Assembly: GCA_028277685.1 (NCBI GenBank) | Contig: JANQFT010000265.1 | Location: 1-34,803, forward strand | Length of the DNA stretch: 34,803 bases | Direction: 5' to 3' | DNA from: Phycisphaeraceae bacterium | GTDB lineage: Bacteria; Planctomycetota; Phycisphaerae; Phycisphaerales; Zrk34 | Shown here: piece after piece, positions 7,495 to 14,220 of the stretch | Position numbering within the stretch: position 1 is the first letter of the stretch | Layout of the letters: each line of letters opens with the position of its first letter | Made by a program: the position numbers and the translations under genes | The notes under the pieces: model-generated | What the model saw: only the letters and a program-made list of their open reading frames with translations | The model's database searches: none | Told to the model about the DNA's origin: nothing

Positions 7495-7819
7495 GGCGTT
7501 GTGTTTGCCTTTCTCGGTTTACTTGTGCCGGCACGGCTTCCAGGTGCTCAGGGTTGACGCAGGACGAGCAGTTGCAGGTGTGATCGATCTGGAACCCCTC
7601 AGGGATCGGACCGCAGAAAATCACGTAGCTGATCCGGTGTGCCCAATGGGCGCGATCCTTCAAACGGAACTGTCCGTAGCCCTTGCGATCACAGTGCCCC
7701 TTCCACAACCAACAACCGGTCTGCCGGTCGATCTCGACGAAGCGGGAGAAACGAATCACCGCTTGCGGATCGACTTGCAGCATCTCTGCTGGTGGCTTGA
7801 GCACCTGTGGCCGTGGCAT
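7466..7819 (-). CDS. HNH homing-type endonuclease
   Basis: This is a 117-residue HNH nuclease of the short phage type. The ββα-metal core is visible as GFQIDHTCNCSSCVNPEHLEAV, with the catalytic Asp-His pair, the central Asn and the last His, plus the CNCSSC cysteines usual in this subgroup. Upstream, W-LWKGHCDRKGYGQF and AHRISYVIFCG match the conserved N-terminal part (R-Y, Y-G-F-x-R) of these proteins. It starts two bases after the Gp157-like gene. Such nucleases can be selfish homing elements or accessory nucleases. It lacks a separate DNA-binding module, so its target cannot be guessed. Confidence 0.8.
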   Translation of the reverse strand: MPRPQVLKPPAEMLQVDPQAVIRFSRFVEIDRQTGCWLWKGHCDRKGYGQFRLKDRAHWAHRISYVIFCGPIPEGFQIDHTCNCSSCVNPEHLEAVPAQVNRERQTQRHASNTEVPF

Positions 7820-7820
7820 C

Positions 7821-8342
7821 TCACTTGATCCTCAGATGCGTGCCACGGTTCTGCAGGACAGCGCCGGGCACTTCGGCGCCATCTGCCAGCCGTTCGCGGA
7901 TCAGGTCCGAGTCCGGCTCGTAGTGTTCAGGGACGTGCTTGCAGAGATCACGCGGCACCGCTTCGGGATCGTGGATATCTACGGGCTGCTTGCCGCCATT
8001 GCCCGCAACACTGATCCGATAGCGCGGCGTTTCCAGCTTCTTGACGTTGCGTTCTTCGAGTGCAGCCTTGAGCCGGTCCTTCAGCCAGCCCGCTGTGCTC
8101 TGGTCGATGCGGGCACGGTGGTAGAGACGTTGGGCTTCGGACGACCGCAACTCCGCACGGTTCAACAGTTCAGTGATGAACGCGGCGTAGTTGTCCGCTT
8201 TGGTTTCGAGTGCCGAATCGAGTTCGGCGAACCAGGCGTCTACCGCTTCGGCGACCTTCGGATCGGACACGTCGCCTTCGACTTCGTAGAGCAGGTCGTC
8301 CAGCGCCCGCAGGTCTTCGGTGATGTCGAGTAACGTGGACAT
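7821..8342 (-). CDS. Siphovirus Gp157-like protein
   Basis: This 173-residue protein has the pattern of the Gp157 family of phage early proteins: an acidic helical N-terminal half (STLLDITEDLRALDDLLYEVEG), a helical middle ending in SxAQRLYHRARIDQSTAGWLKDRLKAALEE, then a short strand-rich end (YRISVAGNGGKQPVDI) and IPRDL-like VPRDLCKHV. Family members lie next to recombination/annealing ATPases, as here. The precise role is not established. ATG 8342 is preferred over 8384 because GGGAGGACGC directly precedes it. Confidence 0.7.
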   Translation of the reverse strand: MSTLLDITEDLRALDDLLYEVEGDVSDPKVAEAVDAWFAELDSALETKADNYAAFITELLNRAELRSSEAQRLYHRARIDQSTAGWLKDRLKAALEERNVKKLETPRYRISVAGNGGKQPVDIHDPEAVPRDLCKHVPEHYEPDSDLIRERLADGAEVPGAVLQNRGTHLRIK

Positions 8343-8355
8343 GCGTCCTCCCTTC

Positions 8356-9027
8356 TCAGAATGGAAGCGATGCTTCTTCGGCAACCTTGGACCAGTCGGA
8401 CGGATCGAATTCGGTTTCGGGTTTATTGCGATCCTTCACCGCCTTGATCCACGCTTCGTTCCGCTTCTTCGCTGCATCGGGTTCATCCGATCGTTTGTTC
8501 CACGCTTCGACGACCGCGTTCCACGCTTGGTCTTTGGTCATGCCCGCGGACGGCGGCGCATCGTTGGTCCTCGGTGGTGCATCGGTTGAAGGCGGCGCGG
8601 TGGTCGTGCCGCTCGGCTTCAGCGGCGTGACGGTCGCGAATTCCTTACCGTCCTGCTGTTCCCACGCGACTTCGATGTCGAGTTGACGATCGAGAAGTTG
8701 CTTCTCGGCGAATTCTTCGTTGGCGAAGTGGTTCGGTTCGATGCCGTCCGCTTCCATGCGGGCGAGGTTGGCCGGGGGATCGAAGCACCCCATCAACCTT
8801 GCCAGCACCCAACCTGCTTTGTCAGACAGCGTGACCATCTGACCGACTTCGCGGGCTTGTTCATCGCTGAAGATCAGCATGACCTGCGGATCGTTCGAAC
8901 GACTGACGAATTGGCCATTGCGATTACCGAAGATGAGGCGTGAGAGTGTCACGCGGTGCTTACCATTGGGCAGTTTCTCGGCGTAGACTGCGCCTTCCTG
9001 TTCAGACTTTTCTTGCCATGCGTACAT
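8356..9027 (-). CDS. Phage protein of unknown function, possible ssDNA-binding protein
   Basis: This 223-residue protein lies between the Sak4-like ATPase and the Gp157-like gene, where many phages encode a single-strand DNA-binding partner. The first 130 residues are strand-rich and include KHRVTLSRLIFGNRNGQFVSR and a segment ending DIEVAWEQQDGKEFATVTPL, which would suit an OB-like fold. A Pro/Thr/Ala-rich linker (about 137-165) and a charged helical tail ending in SLPF follow. A short acidic or hydrophobic C-terminal tip after a disordered linker is common in SSBs. No family motif is certain, so this is only a positional inference. Confidence 0.4.
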   Translation of the reverse strand: MYAWQEKSEQEGAVYAEKLPNGKHRVTLSRLIFGNRNGQFVSRSNDPQVMLIFSDEQAREVGQMVTLSDKAGWVLARLMGCFDPPANLARMEADGIEPNHFANEEFAEKQLLDRQLDIEVAWEQQDGKEFATVTPLKPSGTTTAPPSTDAPPRTNDAPPSAGMTKDQAWNAVVEAWNKRSDEPDAAKKRNEAWIKAVKDRNKPETEFDPSDWSKVAEEASLPF

Positions 9028-9044
9028 TTGGTGGCTTCTCCAAT

Positions 9045-9818
9045 TCAGTAGGAGGAATCGACCGCAGGCGGACCATCCGCATGCGCGTTGTTGTCAGTGG
9101 CGCCAGTTGCAGGGGGAGCATCTGACGCCGTCTTGGGGGAATGAGATGACGCGGGAACCGCGTCGGAGAGCCAAGCCGCGAGGTCGCGTCCGAACGCCTC
9201 GTCCGGCTTGTCAATTAGCTGATCCTGGAATCGCCCAGTGCGATCTTTGATGACCGTGGCGATGTGATCCGTCGAGAGTTCAAGCAGAAGGTCGAACTCG
9301 TACTCGATGCCCTTGCCCTGCTCGGGCGCAAGGCCGACGCGGATCGGCTTCATCTTGCCGTTCTCGTTCGCCGTCTGCCATTCGGTCTTGCTGCGAATGC
9401 TTGCGATGATGTGACAGGGCGAAGCGTAGAGTGCGTCAACCAACTCGCGTTGCTTCGGCGTGCCTTCCGACCATGCCGACCACGTGTTGCCGCGGTACTT
9501 TGCCTTCGCCAGCTTGTCGATCTCAGTCAGCAATTCCTGCCAACCGTGCGTCAGGCTGTCGATGATGAGCACGTCGTAATCACGCGCTTCATTGATGGCG
9601 TTGATGTATCCGTCGATGCTGCGGTCATCGAGATCGCACACATCGAACTCGAAACGATCGCTGTACTTGCTTGCGGTGCGCCGTTCGGTGTCGATCACCG
9701 CGACGCGCCCACCGATACCTTTGGCGATGCGCAACGCGCTGAATGTCTTGCCCGATCCAGACGGCCCGAAGATGGCAGCGCGTAGTTTCGTGCCCTGCTT
9801 GGTTGCTCGTTTGAACAT
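9045..9818 (-). CDS. RecA-fold ATPase, Sak4-like single-strand annealing/recombination protein
   Basis: This is a phage RecA-core ATPase. Walker A is GPSGSGKT (about residues 18-25), and Walker B is the hydrophobic strand DVLIIDSL (about residues 81-88). A conserved TEWQ/IRSK segment and an Asp/Glu-rich EYEFDLLLEL strand also fit the AAA_24/Sak4 group. The last 50 residues are a disordered Ala/Pro/Asp tail. Sak4 proteins promote single-strand annealing together with an SSB, and the next gene is a candidate SSB. ATG 9818 follows GGAGG by 7 bases; a TTG two codons earlier is less likely. It starts three bases after the preceding stop codon. Confidence 0.75.
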   Translation of the reverse strand: MFKRATKQGTKLRAAIFGPSGSGKTFSALRIAKGIGGRVAVIDTERRTASKYSDRFEFDVCDLDDRSIDGYINAINEARDYDVLIIDSLTHGWQELLTEIDKLAKAKYRGNTWSAWSEGTPKQRELVDALYASPCHIIASIRSKTEWQTANENGKMKPIRVGLAPEQGKGIEYEFDLLLELSTDHIATVIKDRTGRFQDQLIDKPDEAFGRDLAAWLSDAVPASSHSPKTASDAPPATGATDNNAHADGPPAVDSSY

Positions 9819-9820
9819 GG

Positions 9821-10621
9821 TCAATCCTCCATTTCTTCAGGTAGTGGGAATCGCTCGCTGTTCGCCGCATACAACCTTGTCAGTTGTTCGCGGTGAACCA
9901 CGGCATTGAGCACACGCTCGGTTTTCCAGTACGCTTCCGATCGAGACTGAGAACCGTTCAGTGCGTTCACGAAAAACCATTGCGTGAGAAGACCAACCGG
10001 GTCACCATCACCGCGGTTCAGGCAGCGATAGAAGCGATTGGCAAAATCACGTAGCACTTCGTGATCGATCGAGTAGTACGCCCGAGCCAGCACGGCGAGA
10101 ACGATGGACTGACCAAGCCTCCGGCAATTCTTCGGGATGCAGGATGTGGCAAACCGAATCGCCAGAAGATGGCGCGTGAGCAAATCGCCTTCGGCAATGC
10201 GGCTATCGATTGATTTTCGTTGAGCGCCCTTGTGGATCATCGATCGCAGGATGGCGACTTCGCTTGATGTGACCGGACCATGATTACCGGCGATGGTCAG
10301 GTCATCACTGACCGTCCGCGTTTTTCCACCATCAATGGCGTGCATCGAATCCGGCGGCACGTTAAAGGTCACCATCATCGACACCGGCACATCAGCCTGA
10401 ATGATCGCCCACAGACGATGCTGACCGTCGAGCAGCTGACTAGTCGGCGAAAATGCGATGCCCTGGTGAGTCAGCCGCCACTTGCCCGCTTTCATGTCCG
10501 CCGCGTACATCTGGACACGGTTTTCAAGAACCCGGCGATTTTTGTCATTGGCGTTCTCAAGCCAATTTGCCGCCTGTTCCGGCGTGATCTGCATGATCTG
10601 GCTTACGATTGGTTGGTTCAT
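9821..10621 (-). CDS. ParB/sulfiredoxin-like DGQHR protein
   Basis: This 266-residue protein carries LLDGQHRLWAII (about residues 63-74), the hallmark of phage ParB/Srx-fold proteins with the DGQHR motif, preceded by MKAGKWRLTHQGIAF. The rest is helical, with a basic centre and an acidic end (PLPEEMED). Members may act as nucleotide-dependent DNA-binding or nuclease proteins, but the activity of this group is not defined. ATG 10621 overlaps the upstream ParB-like stop as ATGA, so the two are translationally coupled. It is the second of three ParB-fold proteins in this prophage. Confidence 0.65.
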   Translation of the reverse strand: MNQPIVSQIMQITPEQAANWLENANDKNRRVLENRVQMYAADMKAGKWRLTHQGIAFSPTSQLLDGQHRLWAIIQADVPVSMMVTFNVPPDSMHAIDGGKTRTVSDDLTIAGNHGPVTSSEVAILRSMIHKGAQRKSIDSRIAEGDLLTRHLLAIRFATSCIPKNCRRLGQSIVLAVLARAYYSIDHEVLRDFANRFYRCLNRGDGDPVGLLTQWFFVNALNGSQSRSEAYWKTERVLNAVVHREQLTRLYAANSERFPLPEEMED

Positions 10622-11451
10622 TGCTGATCCTCGGTTTGGGCAGCCAATTCGACCGCCAACGCAGCGGCGAATTCGTGGCCCATGACCCTGATGATTGATG
10701 TGGCAGCGTTGGCCGGATCGTGCGGCACGTTCATCGCCGTGACCTGCGGCACATGGCCATGGCCGCGCACCGGCCTGTGTGCGTCGGGAGCGATGGCGTT
10801 GCGATCTGGCTTTCGCTTCGGTTTGCGTGCGGGGTACTGCTTGCCGTCACGCCCAGTGCGGGTTGGTTGAGTGGTGGCAAGCGACTCAGGTGTCGGTTTT
10901 CCGACACCTGATCTATTGGCAGAAACTGAGTTGGAAGAACTTGCCAACTGCTCATCGCCAGATAAGGTGGGATATTGTCCCACCTGCGGAGATGCGGGCG
11001 ATTCAGGTGCGTAAAGTTGCGCACCTGTCTTCCTGTAATTGCGAATTGTCCCCTCACTGCATCCACACCACTCGGCAATCTGCCGGTTGCTATGGTCGTC
11101 GTGTCGCTGAATGTATTTTCTGATGCGGGCCTGCCGCTGCGATGCGGTTTCCGGCTGACCGTGCGCGTCATTCAACGGCTTGCATGAGAAGTCGATTGCA
11201 TCTTCCAGATCGCCCTTGTGGATGGTCGCGGTGATGTCTGCCTGCTCGGCCTTGACCGTCGCGTGATAGCGATGATGCCCGTGGGCCAGCCAGTACGATT
11301 CACCATCGGTGAACACGTCAACCGGATCATTGGACGCCAGACCTTCGTTCAGCAGTTCATGCAGCTTGGTGATGTTGTCGGGGTTCAGTGGCCGTTGCTG
11401 CGTGCGCTGATCCACGATGATGGTGTCGATGGAAAGCGTGACGGTGCTCAT
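10618..11451 (-). CDS. ParB-like protein with HTH and palindrome-encoded linker
   Basis: The N-terminal ParB/Srx domain (residues about 5-80) contains YWLAHGHHRYHATV, the equivalent of the ParB 'GERR' box. A helix-turn-helix lies at about 120-137 (SNRQIAEWCGCSEGTIRNY). The following linker (about 138-205) is low complexity and repeats a unit like TG-x(4)-Y-x-PES. It ends with RTGRDGKQYPARK, a motif widespread in phage ParB-like proteins. The C-terminal third is Ala- and His-rich. It overlaps both neighbours by ATGA. By domain order it could bind its own palindromes (10,886-11,027) as a partition or autoregulatory factor. That is inference. Confidence 0.65.
   Translation of the reverse strand: MSTVTLSIDTIIVDQRTQQRPLNPDNITKLHELLNEGLASNDPVDVFTDGESYWLAHGHHRYHATVKAEQADITATIHKGDLEDAIDFSCKPLNDAHGQPETASQRQARIRKYIQRHDDHSNRQIAEWCGCSEGTIRNYRKTGAQLYAPESPASPQVGQYPTLSGDEQLASSSNSVSANRSGVGKPTPESLATTQPTRTGRDGKQYPARKPKRKPDRNAIAPDAHRPVRGHGHVPQVTAMNVPHDPANAATSIIRVMGHEFAAALAVELAAQTEDQQ
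10886..11027. repeat. Three in-frame palindromes with conserved outer and varying inner arms
   Basis: Arms are TCAGGTGTCGG/CCGACACCTGA (10886-10896, 10901-10911, loop TTTT), AGGTGGGA/TCCCACCT (10965-10972, 10978-10985) and CAGGTGCG/CGCACCTG (11004-11011, 11020-11027). The outer AGGTG/CACCT is shared, while the inner bases differ but stay complementary. All three encode the TG...P(E)S units of the ParB-like linker. Confidence 0.85.
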
Positions 11452-11681
11452 CGCATATCCTCCGCGTAGTAGTCCTGGCGATGGTCGCCCTGTCCGATTG
11501 AGATCAATGGAAGATTGCGGTCGCGTTCCTGCCGGATGTCCGACTCAGCCCATCGACGCACGCACCACGAGAAGACGGCGCAGATCATTCGGCGGAAGCG
11601 TGTCGGCTTCACCGCAACCTTGATGCGACGAATCCATCCGCAGTTCTGGCCGATGCAGATGTCAAGGGGATCGCGCGTCAT
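11448..11681 (-). CDS. Small phage protein of unknown function
   Basis: This 77-residue Arg/Cys-containing protein begins TRDPLDICIGQNCGWIRR and has a hydrophobic, basic centre (FRRMICAVFSWCVRRW). It is joined by ATGA overlaps to the DUF1580-like gene upstream and the ParB-like gene downstream. This exact chaining is the main support for its reality. No domain is recognised. Confidence 0.5.
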   Translation of the reverse strand: MTRDPLDICIGQNCGWIRRIKVAVKPTRFRRMICAVFSWCVRRWAESDIRQERDRNLPLISIGQGDHRQDYYAEDMR

Positions 11682-11986
11682 AGCCCTGCCTCCGTCAGTT
11701 CGCGGTCAGCGTTCAGATCGGAGGGACTGAGCGGCTTGGGTTGTTCGTTGGTGACCTGCGGTGGCGTGGCGTCTTCGGCTTCGTACCACTGGCGTAGGAA
11801 GTCCGTGAGCCACTGCTGCGTGGTCAGCATTCGCTTGCCGGATCGGATGTAGGGAAGGGTCAGACGTGAACCATCAGGCAGCGTGACGCCGTGTCGTGCC
11901 CACCGCCAAACCGTGGTCGGCGATGGCTCGCTTTCCAAAAGGCTTGCCGCTGCTCTGAAGTCGATGTAGTCTGGTTTCTTGTCCAT
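11678..11986 (-). CDS. DUF1580-like helix-turn-helix protein, first gene of the early operon
   Basis: This 102-residue protein carries a MerR/excisionase-type HTH: YIDFRAAASLLE..PSPTTVWRWARHGV, then a beta wing (LTLPYIRSGKRMLTTQQWL). That order resembles DUF1580 proteins, which are typical of planctomycetes and their phages and often head integrated elements. It is transcribed away from the DnaQ-BRCT gene across a 160-bp region full of GTAAC/GTTAC dyads. A role as a regulator of the early operon, binding that region, is plausible. The tail is acidic and Pro-rich. Confidence 0.65.
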   Translation of the reverse strand: MDKKPDYIDFRAAASLLESEPSPTTVWRWARHGVTLPDGSRLTLPYIRSGKRMLTTQQWLTDFLRQWYEAEDATPPQVTNEQPKPLSPSDLNADRELTEAGL

Positions 11987-12036
11987 CGCATCCGTTCCGT
12001 TTGTTGCGATGGATTGTGAGGCGGGATTTCGGTGTG

Positions 12037-12140
12037 TTACGAAATAGAGAACTCGTAACAGGGGCTTTCGTGGTAATTACCTTAGTTATTTTTTCCTGAA
12101 TTCTTGCGTAACGTTACAGTAACGCCTTTGTAACAGGGGG
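12037..12140. promoter_or_regulatory. Divergent control region with GTTAC/GTAAC operator-like dyads
   Basis: The region between the leftward operon and the rightward exonuclease gene holds GTTACGA...TCGTAAC (12037-12043 and 12054-12060), the perfect palindrome GGTAATTACC (12073-12082), GTAACGTTAC (12109-12118) overlapping GTTAC-A-GTAAC (12114-12124), and a direct repeat GTAACAGGGG (12056-12065 and 12131-12140). Six half-sites in 104 bp indicate a cooperative DNA-binding regulator that controls both directions. No promoter hexamers stand out. Confidence 0.65.
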
Positions 12141-12146
12141 TATCAA

Positions 12147-13076
12147 ATGTGCATTTCGGAATTTGCAGCAATCGATTTCGAGACGGCAACCGCAAGCAGA
12201 AACAGTGCTTGTTCTATCGCGATCGCCGTTGTTCGCAATGAGAAGGTCGTTGACGTTTACAAGTCACTGATACAACCACCAAACCTTGAGTTTGATGATC
12301 GCTTAACAAACATTCATGGCATCAGTGCTAGTGATGTGAAGGACGCACCATTGTTTACAGACATCTGGCAAGAAGTTGAGCGACGATGCAGCGGACTGGT
12401 TGTTGCTCACAATGCGTCTTTCGATTTGGGTGTGATGGCAGCATGCGCAACAGATGAGCAATACAACTGTCTGGCGGGAAAGTATGCATGTACGGTTGAC
12501 ATGAGTCGCAAAGTATTTCCTGGTCTGCCCAATCATCGACTACCAACTCTTGCCAAGGTATTGGGAATTGGCTTGGATCATCATGACGCCACTTCAGATT
12601 CAGTTACGTGCGCATCTCTTGCTTGCTTACTGTTCAGGGTACTCGGCAACGAAAGCATGTCGTACTTTCGTGAATTTGCGGAATTCGGGCATCAATCAGA
12701 CAGAAATGAAATGAGAAGCATATGTGTCAGCATCTCAATCGATGACTTAGTTGATGATGAATCGATAAGCAGCTCCGGAGTTACGAACTTGCCAGCGCCA
12801 GATGGGCGCTTCGATCAGATGCGATTCGCGTTCACTGGCCAGCTAGCATTCCTTGGAAGATCAGAAGCAGCAAAAATCGTTGAGCAATATGGCGGCACTG
12901 CCGCAGGCTCGGTATCGAAGAAGACAGATGTGGTTGTAGTTGGTGATGAAGTGCTTGCGACATACAAAAAGTCCGGTCATGCCACCGGCAAACTCGCCAA
13001 GGCAATCGCTATTTCGGAAAAAGGGACTGATATCCGCATCGTGTCCGAGTCCGAGTTCATGGAAATGCTTCGTTAA
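12147..13076 (+). CDS. DnaQ-type 3'-5' exonuclease fused to a BRCT domain
   Basis: Residues about 5-170 form a DEDDh exonuclease: Exo I FAAIDFETAT (Asp and Glu), Exo II VVAHNASFDLGV, and Exo III HHDATSDSVTCA with the catalytic His and Asp. After a linker, residues about 225-309 form a BRCT domain (FAFTGQLAFLGRSEAAKIVEQYGG...KTDVVVVGD), like that of NAD-dependent DNA ligase. Related exonuclease-BRCT fusions occur as DNA polymerase III epsilon-like proteins in bacteria and mobile elements. It may process DNA ends or bind nicks. GGGGG lies about 8 bases before ATG 12147. It is a single gene on the opposite strand to the early operon and is visibly AT-richer, which suggests late acquisition as cargo. 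Its stop overlaps the end of the next, convergent gene by 4 bases. Confidence 0.8.
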   Translation: MCISEFAAIDFETATASRNSACSIAIAVVRNEKVVDVYKSLIQPPNLEFDDRLTNIHGISASDVKDAPLFTDIWQEVERRCSGLVVAHNASFDLGVMAACATDEQYNCLAGKYACTVDMSRKVFPGLPNHRLPTLAKVLGIGLDHHDATSDSVTCASLACLLFRVLGNESMSYFREFAEFGHQSDRNEMRSICVSISIDDLVDDESISSSGVTNLPAPDGRFDQMRFAFTGQLAFLGRSEAAKIVEQYGGTAAGSVSKKTDVVVVGDEVLATYKKSGHATGKLAKAIAISEKGTDIRIVSESEFMEMLR

Positions 13077-13432
13077 TCTTCAGCATCTAATTCCCGCTCG
13101 CGCTCACTGAGTCGCCATGCCCGCAAGCTACCCGGCTCGACGCGACGGTTGCGACCAACGCCACGGTGTTTGACTGTGCCAGAGTTGCACGCGCGCATGA
13201 CACGCATCTTCGCCGCATCAAGTGTCAACCCGTCAACATCTTCAAGGTGTTCACGAGCAGCTTCCGTGACAGTCAGCCATTCTTGGGTAGTAGCACCGAC
13301 CCTCACTCGCAACTCTCCCCCACCGCTCCCGAGCATTGCATCAACGGTCAGCTTGGGAACCCACACTAGATGGCCGGAATCTGTGGCCATCGGGATCAAT
13401 TCAGCGGGCTGGGCAATCTGAACTGACTGCAT
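13073..13432 (-). CDS. Phage HTH-type protein divergent from the repressor (Cro- or excisionase-like place)
   Basis: This 119-residue protein has a strand-rich first half (LVWVPKLTVDAML, LRVRVGATTQEWLTVTEAA) leading into a helix-turn-helix-like C-terminal half (LTVTEAAREHLEDVDGLTLDAAKMRVMRAC...TVKHRGVGRNRRVEPGSLRAWRLSERE), which resembles an excisionase-type winged helix. It is transcribed away from the S24 repressor across shared operator-like repeats, the place where Cro-type proteins sit. ATG 13432 has no clear ribosome binding site. A second ATG 14 codons in is possible. Confidence 0.5.
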   Translation of the reverse strand: MQSVQIAQPAELIPMATDSGHLVWVPKLTVDAMLGSGGGELRVRVGATTQEWLTVTEAAREHLEDVDGLTLDAAKMRVMRACNSGTVKHRGVGRNRRVEPGSLRAWRLSERERELDAED

Positions 13433-13435
13433 ACA

Positions 13436-13504
13436 CAGAAATATACCAGAAATATTTCACCGCCGTCAATAGCTACGCAAGAAGTATTGCGTCATTATTT
13501 CTGG
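13436..13504. promoter_or_regulatory. Repressor/HTH divergent operator region
   Basis: CAGAAATAT occurs twice in direct orientation at 13436-13444 and 13447-13455, 11 bp apart (one helical turn). An inverted copy, TATTTCTGG, is at 13496-13504. Between them is CGCAA-n6-TTGCG (13476-13491). The sites lie between the divergent HTH gene (13432) and the repressor start (13522), as operators of a lysogeny switch would. Confidence 0.6.
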
Positions 13505-13521
13505 TGGCATATGATGTGATC

Positions 13522-14196
13522 ATGCAGCCATCAACTGCAATACGAGAGGCACGCAGCAAGGCAGCCATTTCACAGAAGGAATTGGCGGTTAAATCTGGCA
13601 TTACCGAGCGAACTGTCAGCAACATCGAGAACGACCGCACCAAACCCAACGGCGCCACCCTAACCGCCCTCGCCCGCGCCATGGGCTACCTCACCTACGA
13701 AGAACTGCTTCAGGCTGTCGGCAGTAAGTCATTCAGCGCGCAGCCAACACCCGCGGGCTTGGTACCTGTGCTCGGATCAGTGCAAGCTGGTTTTGAGTGG
13801 GATGGCGATCATTCACAAGAAGGTCACGACAACGGCGTTGGTACTCGCTACATCCAGCGCGATCTAATCGCTGGACTCGAAGACCCGGAAGCATTCGCCG
13901 TGGTGATCGCCGGTGATTCGATGATGCCGGAACTCGCACCTGGTGAAGTGGCGATCTGTTCGCCTGGTGCAGCGCGTGAGAAGATCATCAGCCATCGCAC
14001 CTACGCGATTCGCATGGGCGCGAACCGCGACCACGAAGCCACCATCAAGCAGATTCAGTTTGAAGAAGGTGATGAAGAAGTCGTGCTCAAACCGACGAAT
14101 CCGCGTCACCCAACGCGGTCAGTCGCATGGACTGACATTGATCGCATGGCGGAAGTGGTGGCGACAATTCGGCGGTATAGTGTGAATGCGGATTAG
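13522..14196 (+). CDS. Prophage repressor, cI/LexA type (XRE HTH plus S24 peptidase)
   Basis: This 224-residue protein is expected to keep the prophage silent and to self-cleave during the SOS response. The XRE-type HTH is at residues about 4-60 (AISQKELAVKSGITERTVSNIE). The S24 peptidase domain has an Ala89-Gly90 cleavage site (VQAGFEW), nucleophile Ser133 in AGDSMMPELAPGE and general-base Lys176 in HEATIKQI, all intact. A longer reading is possible upstream, but the HTH domain begins at ATG 13522 and the operator-like repeats lie just before it. It is convergent with the subtilase gene, 24 bases apart. Confidence 0.85.
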   Translation: MQPSTAIREARSKAAISQKELAVKSGITERTVSNIENDRTKPNGATLTALARAMGYLTYEELLQAVGSKSFSAQPTPAGLVPVLGSVQAGFEWDGDHSQEGHDNGVGTRYIQRDLIAGLEDPEAFAVVIAGDSMMPELAPGEVAICSPGAAREKIISHRTYAIRMGANRDHEATIKQIQFEEGDEEVVLKPTNPRHPTRSVAWTDIDRMAEVVATIRRYSVNAD

Positions 14197-14220
14197 CGCC
14201 GAAAACAGCACAAACAACTA

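Noticed and set aside
11012-11027. Palindromes in the ParB-like gene as intrinsic terminators
   Set aside because: They lie within an open gene and no T-rich tail follows any of them on the coding strand.
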